Below, piece by piece: positions 22,383 through 23,467 of a stretch of DNA of 23,467 nucleotides. Each line of letters begins with the position of its first letter. Within the stretch, counting starts at the first letter, position 1. The notes beneath the pieces are model-generated. The model was not told where the DNA came from and did no database searches. It worked only from the letters and a program-made list of their open reading frames with translations. Source of the stretch: Bacteriovoracaceae bacterium UBA4096 (GTDB taxonomy: Bacteria > Bdellovibrionota > Bacteriovoracia > Bacteriovoracales > Bacteriovoracaceae); the NCBI GenBank assembly GCA_002381945.1, contig DFXY01000066.1, positions 83,902 to 107,368 on the forward strand, written 5' to 3'. The position numbers and the translations under genes were made by a program.

Positions 22383-23467
22383 ATGTTTCGATTAATTCAG
22401 CTGTCTCTCATTCTGATTTGTCTCAATATCTCCCAAGTCTTTAGTGCGGATTCTTTAAGCTATTCAGGTCGTTTAGTTAATGCAAATGGAGCGCCGGTAA
22501 CGGGTCCGGTTAATCTGAAATTTGATCTGGCGTACACAAATGATCTTTCAATTATTCGATGCTCACAAAGATCTTCTGGAGTTGATTTAGTAAATGGTGT
22601 CTTTCACATTAAGTTAACATTCAACTGTCCTTCCTCTTCATTAGGTGAAGTGTTGGCCGCAGTCCCGCTGAATAATTCAATAGCTATTCGTGTAACGGAC
22701 GAAACACCGACGACACCTAAAGTTTATTCTTATCAGGCCTTGCATTCAGTTCCATTTTCCGTGATGTCAGATGTCTCAAAACAACTCGTTCAAATGAATG
22801 CAACTAACGGGCAAGTTCTTACTTGGCTTAACGGTCTGTGGGTTCCTCAAGATCCGGCCGGTGCAGCAGCAATAGCGGACGGGAGTGTGACCGGAGCAAA
22901 ATTAAATCAAATGGGTGCCACTGTTGGACAAGTGTTGAAATGGACAAATGGCGGCTGGGCACCTGAAGCTGACATTGATACGGGAATTACTACTGAGACA
23001 GATCCCAATGTAAGAGCATTTGCACGTACAGATGCCTCAGTTATTCCTACTTGTGACCCTGATCAAAAACTTGATTATGTTTTAATGGCCGAAAGTTTTG
23101 TTTGCGCTGATGTCATCATTAGTGCTGCTGATATGAGAAGTGCCACCGTCGCTGATGAAATCAATGATGCTGAAACATTGATGGCGCCTTCTCAGAACGC
23201 TGTCTTTGATGCTTTAGCTGACAAACAACCAACCATTGATTCTTCCAGTGATATCACCATGAAGTATTTAAAACTCATGACTGATGGAGCATTCTGGGTT
23301 GGACTTAAGGCCCCGATTTCAACAACTGGAAACATTCTCTTCACACTACCTTCAACTCAAGGAACTTCGGGACAAGTTTTGAAGACAGATGGAGCAGGCA
23401 ATTTATCCTGGTTCACACCCACAACAGATTCTTCCAGTATCTCAGATGGTTCAATTGTTGATGCTGA
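22383..23467 (+). CDS. Fibre gene 4: exported tail-fibre-like protein, 3' end cut by window edge
   Basis: The frame is open from the ATG at 22383 to the right edge, 361 codons without a stop. The protein starts MFRLIQLSLILICLNISQVFSA (signal peptide), then DSLSYSGRLVNANGAPV and the shared N-terminal domain. The first cysteine of the pair is shifted by one residue (SIIRCS instead of ILCT). The proximal stalk groups with gene 3 (KQLVQMNATNGQVLTWLNG, DGSVTGAKLNQMGA, MRSATVADEINDAE, APSQNAVFDALADKQ). At the edge, after GNLSWFTPT, it reads DGSIVDA, which matches gene 1 (373-379) and not genes 2 or 3. The S74 domain expected at its end is outside the window, so that assignment rests on homology. 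It has its own promoter and leader. Confidence 0.85.
   Translation, partial: MFRLIQLSLILICLNISQVFSADSLSYSGRLVNANGAPVTGPVNLKFDLAYTNDLSIIRCSQRSSGVDLVNGVFHIKLTFNCPSSSLGEVLAAVPLNNSIAIRVTDETPTTPKVYSYQALHSVPFSVMSDVSKQLVQMNATNGQVLTWLNGLWVPQDPAGAAAIADGSVTGAKLNQMGATVGQVLKWTNGGWAPEADIDTGITTETDPNVRAFARTDASVIPTCDPDQKLDYVLMAESFVCADVIISAADMRSATVADEINDAETLMAPSQNAVFDALADKQPTIDSSSDITMKYLKLMTDGAFWVGLKAPISTTGNILFTLPSTQGTSGQVLKTDGAGNLSWFTPTTDSSSISDGSIVDA

Noticed and set aside
10424..23467. Prophage tail-fibre region
   Set aside because: No other phage gene, integrase or attachment site is visible, every paralog has a signal peptide and its own promoter, and four similar fibres in a row are not a usual phage layout.

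Overview
This window looks like chromosomal DNA from a Bdellovibrionota-type bacterium, most likely the Bacteriovorax/Peredibacter side of the group. That is an inference: base composition is moderately AT-rich, the housekeeping genes are ordinary Gram-negative types (RapA, DksA, YciO, NDH-2), and more than half of the window is a tandem family of Sec-exported, tail-fibre-like proteins ending in an S74 intramolecular chaperone. Such proteins are known from predatory Bdellovibrio as mosaic adhesive trimer (MAT) fibres. No 16S rRNA or other taxonomic marker is present, so the assignment is tentative.

Left part (1-6404). A truncated type II NADH dehydrogenase runs off the left edge on the minus strand. 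It is followed on the same strand by a yciO-like gene and a dksA-like gene, three bases apart. Divergent from dksA is a plus-strand operon: a PLP-dependent group II decarboxylase, a DUF2231 membrane protein, and a small secreted protein built of four cysteine-paired repeats. This run ends against a convergent minus-strand pair, a secreted TlpA-like thiol-disulfide protein and a DUF486 membrane protein, joined by an ATGA overlap. A 14-bp perfect inverted repeat lies inside the DUF486 coding sequence, just past the last plus-strand stop.

Middle part (6481-10235). A full-length RapA (RNA polymerase recycling ATPase) heads a tight plus-strand operon with a thioredoxin, a 78-residue protein of unknown function and a GNAT acetyltransferase that starts at TTG inside the preceding stop.

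Right part (10236-23467). Four paralogous fibre genes lie head to tail: 1464, 1163 and 1204 aa, and a fourth cut by the window edge. All share a Sec signal peptide and an exported N-terminal domain with a cysteine pair. The three complete ones end in an S74 chaperone domain with the S-x4-K dyad. Each gene has its own copy of one promoter design: a TAGGAA-like box, exactly 17 bases, then TATAAT. Three of the four also carry a conserved GGCA-type element exactly 5 bases further upstream. The relationships among paralogs change along the protein: the N-terminal stalk groups genes 1+2 against 3+4, the middle groups 2+3, and the C-terminus groups 1+3 with gene 2 carrying a different chaperone type. 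This is the mark of recombination among modules. I read the array as a family of exchangeable surface fibres with individually controlled expression. It is the most interesting system here, and it continues beyond the right edge.

No stretch longer than 300 bases lacks a gene. The largest gaps (about 150-190 bases) are the dksA/decarboxylase divergent region and the spacers before each fibre gene. I saw no rRNA, tRNA, CRISPR array, insertion sequence or attachment site.
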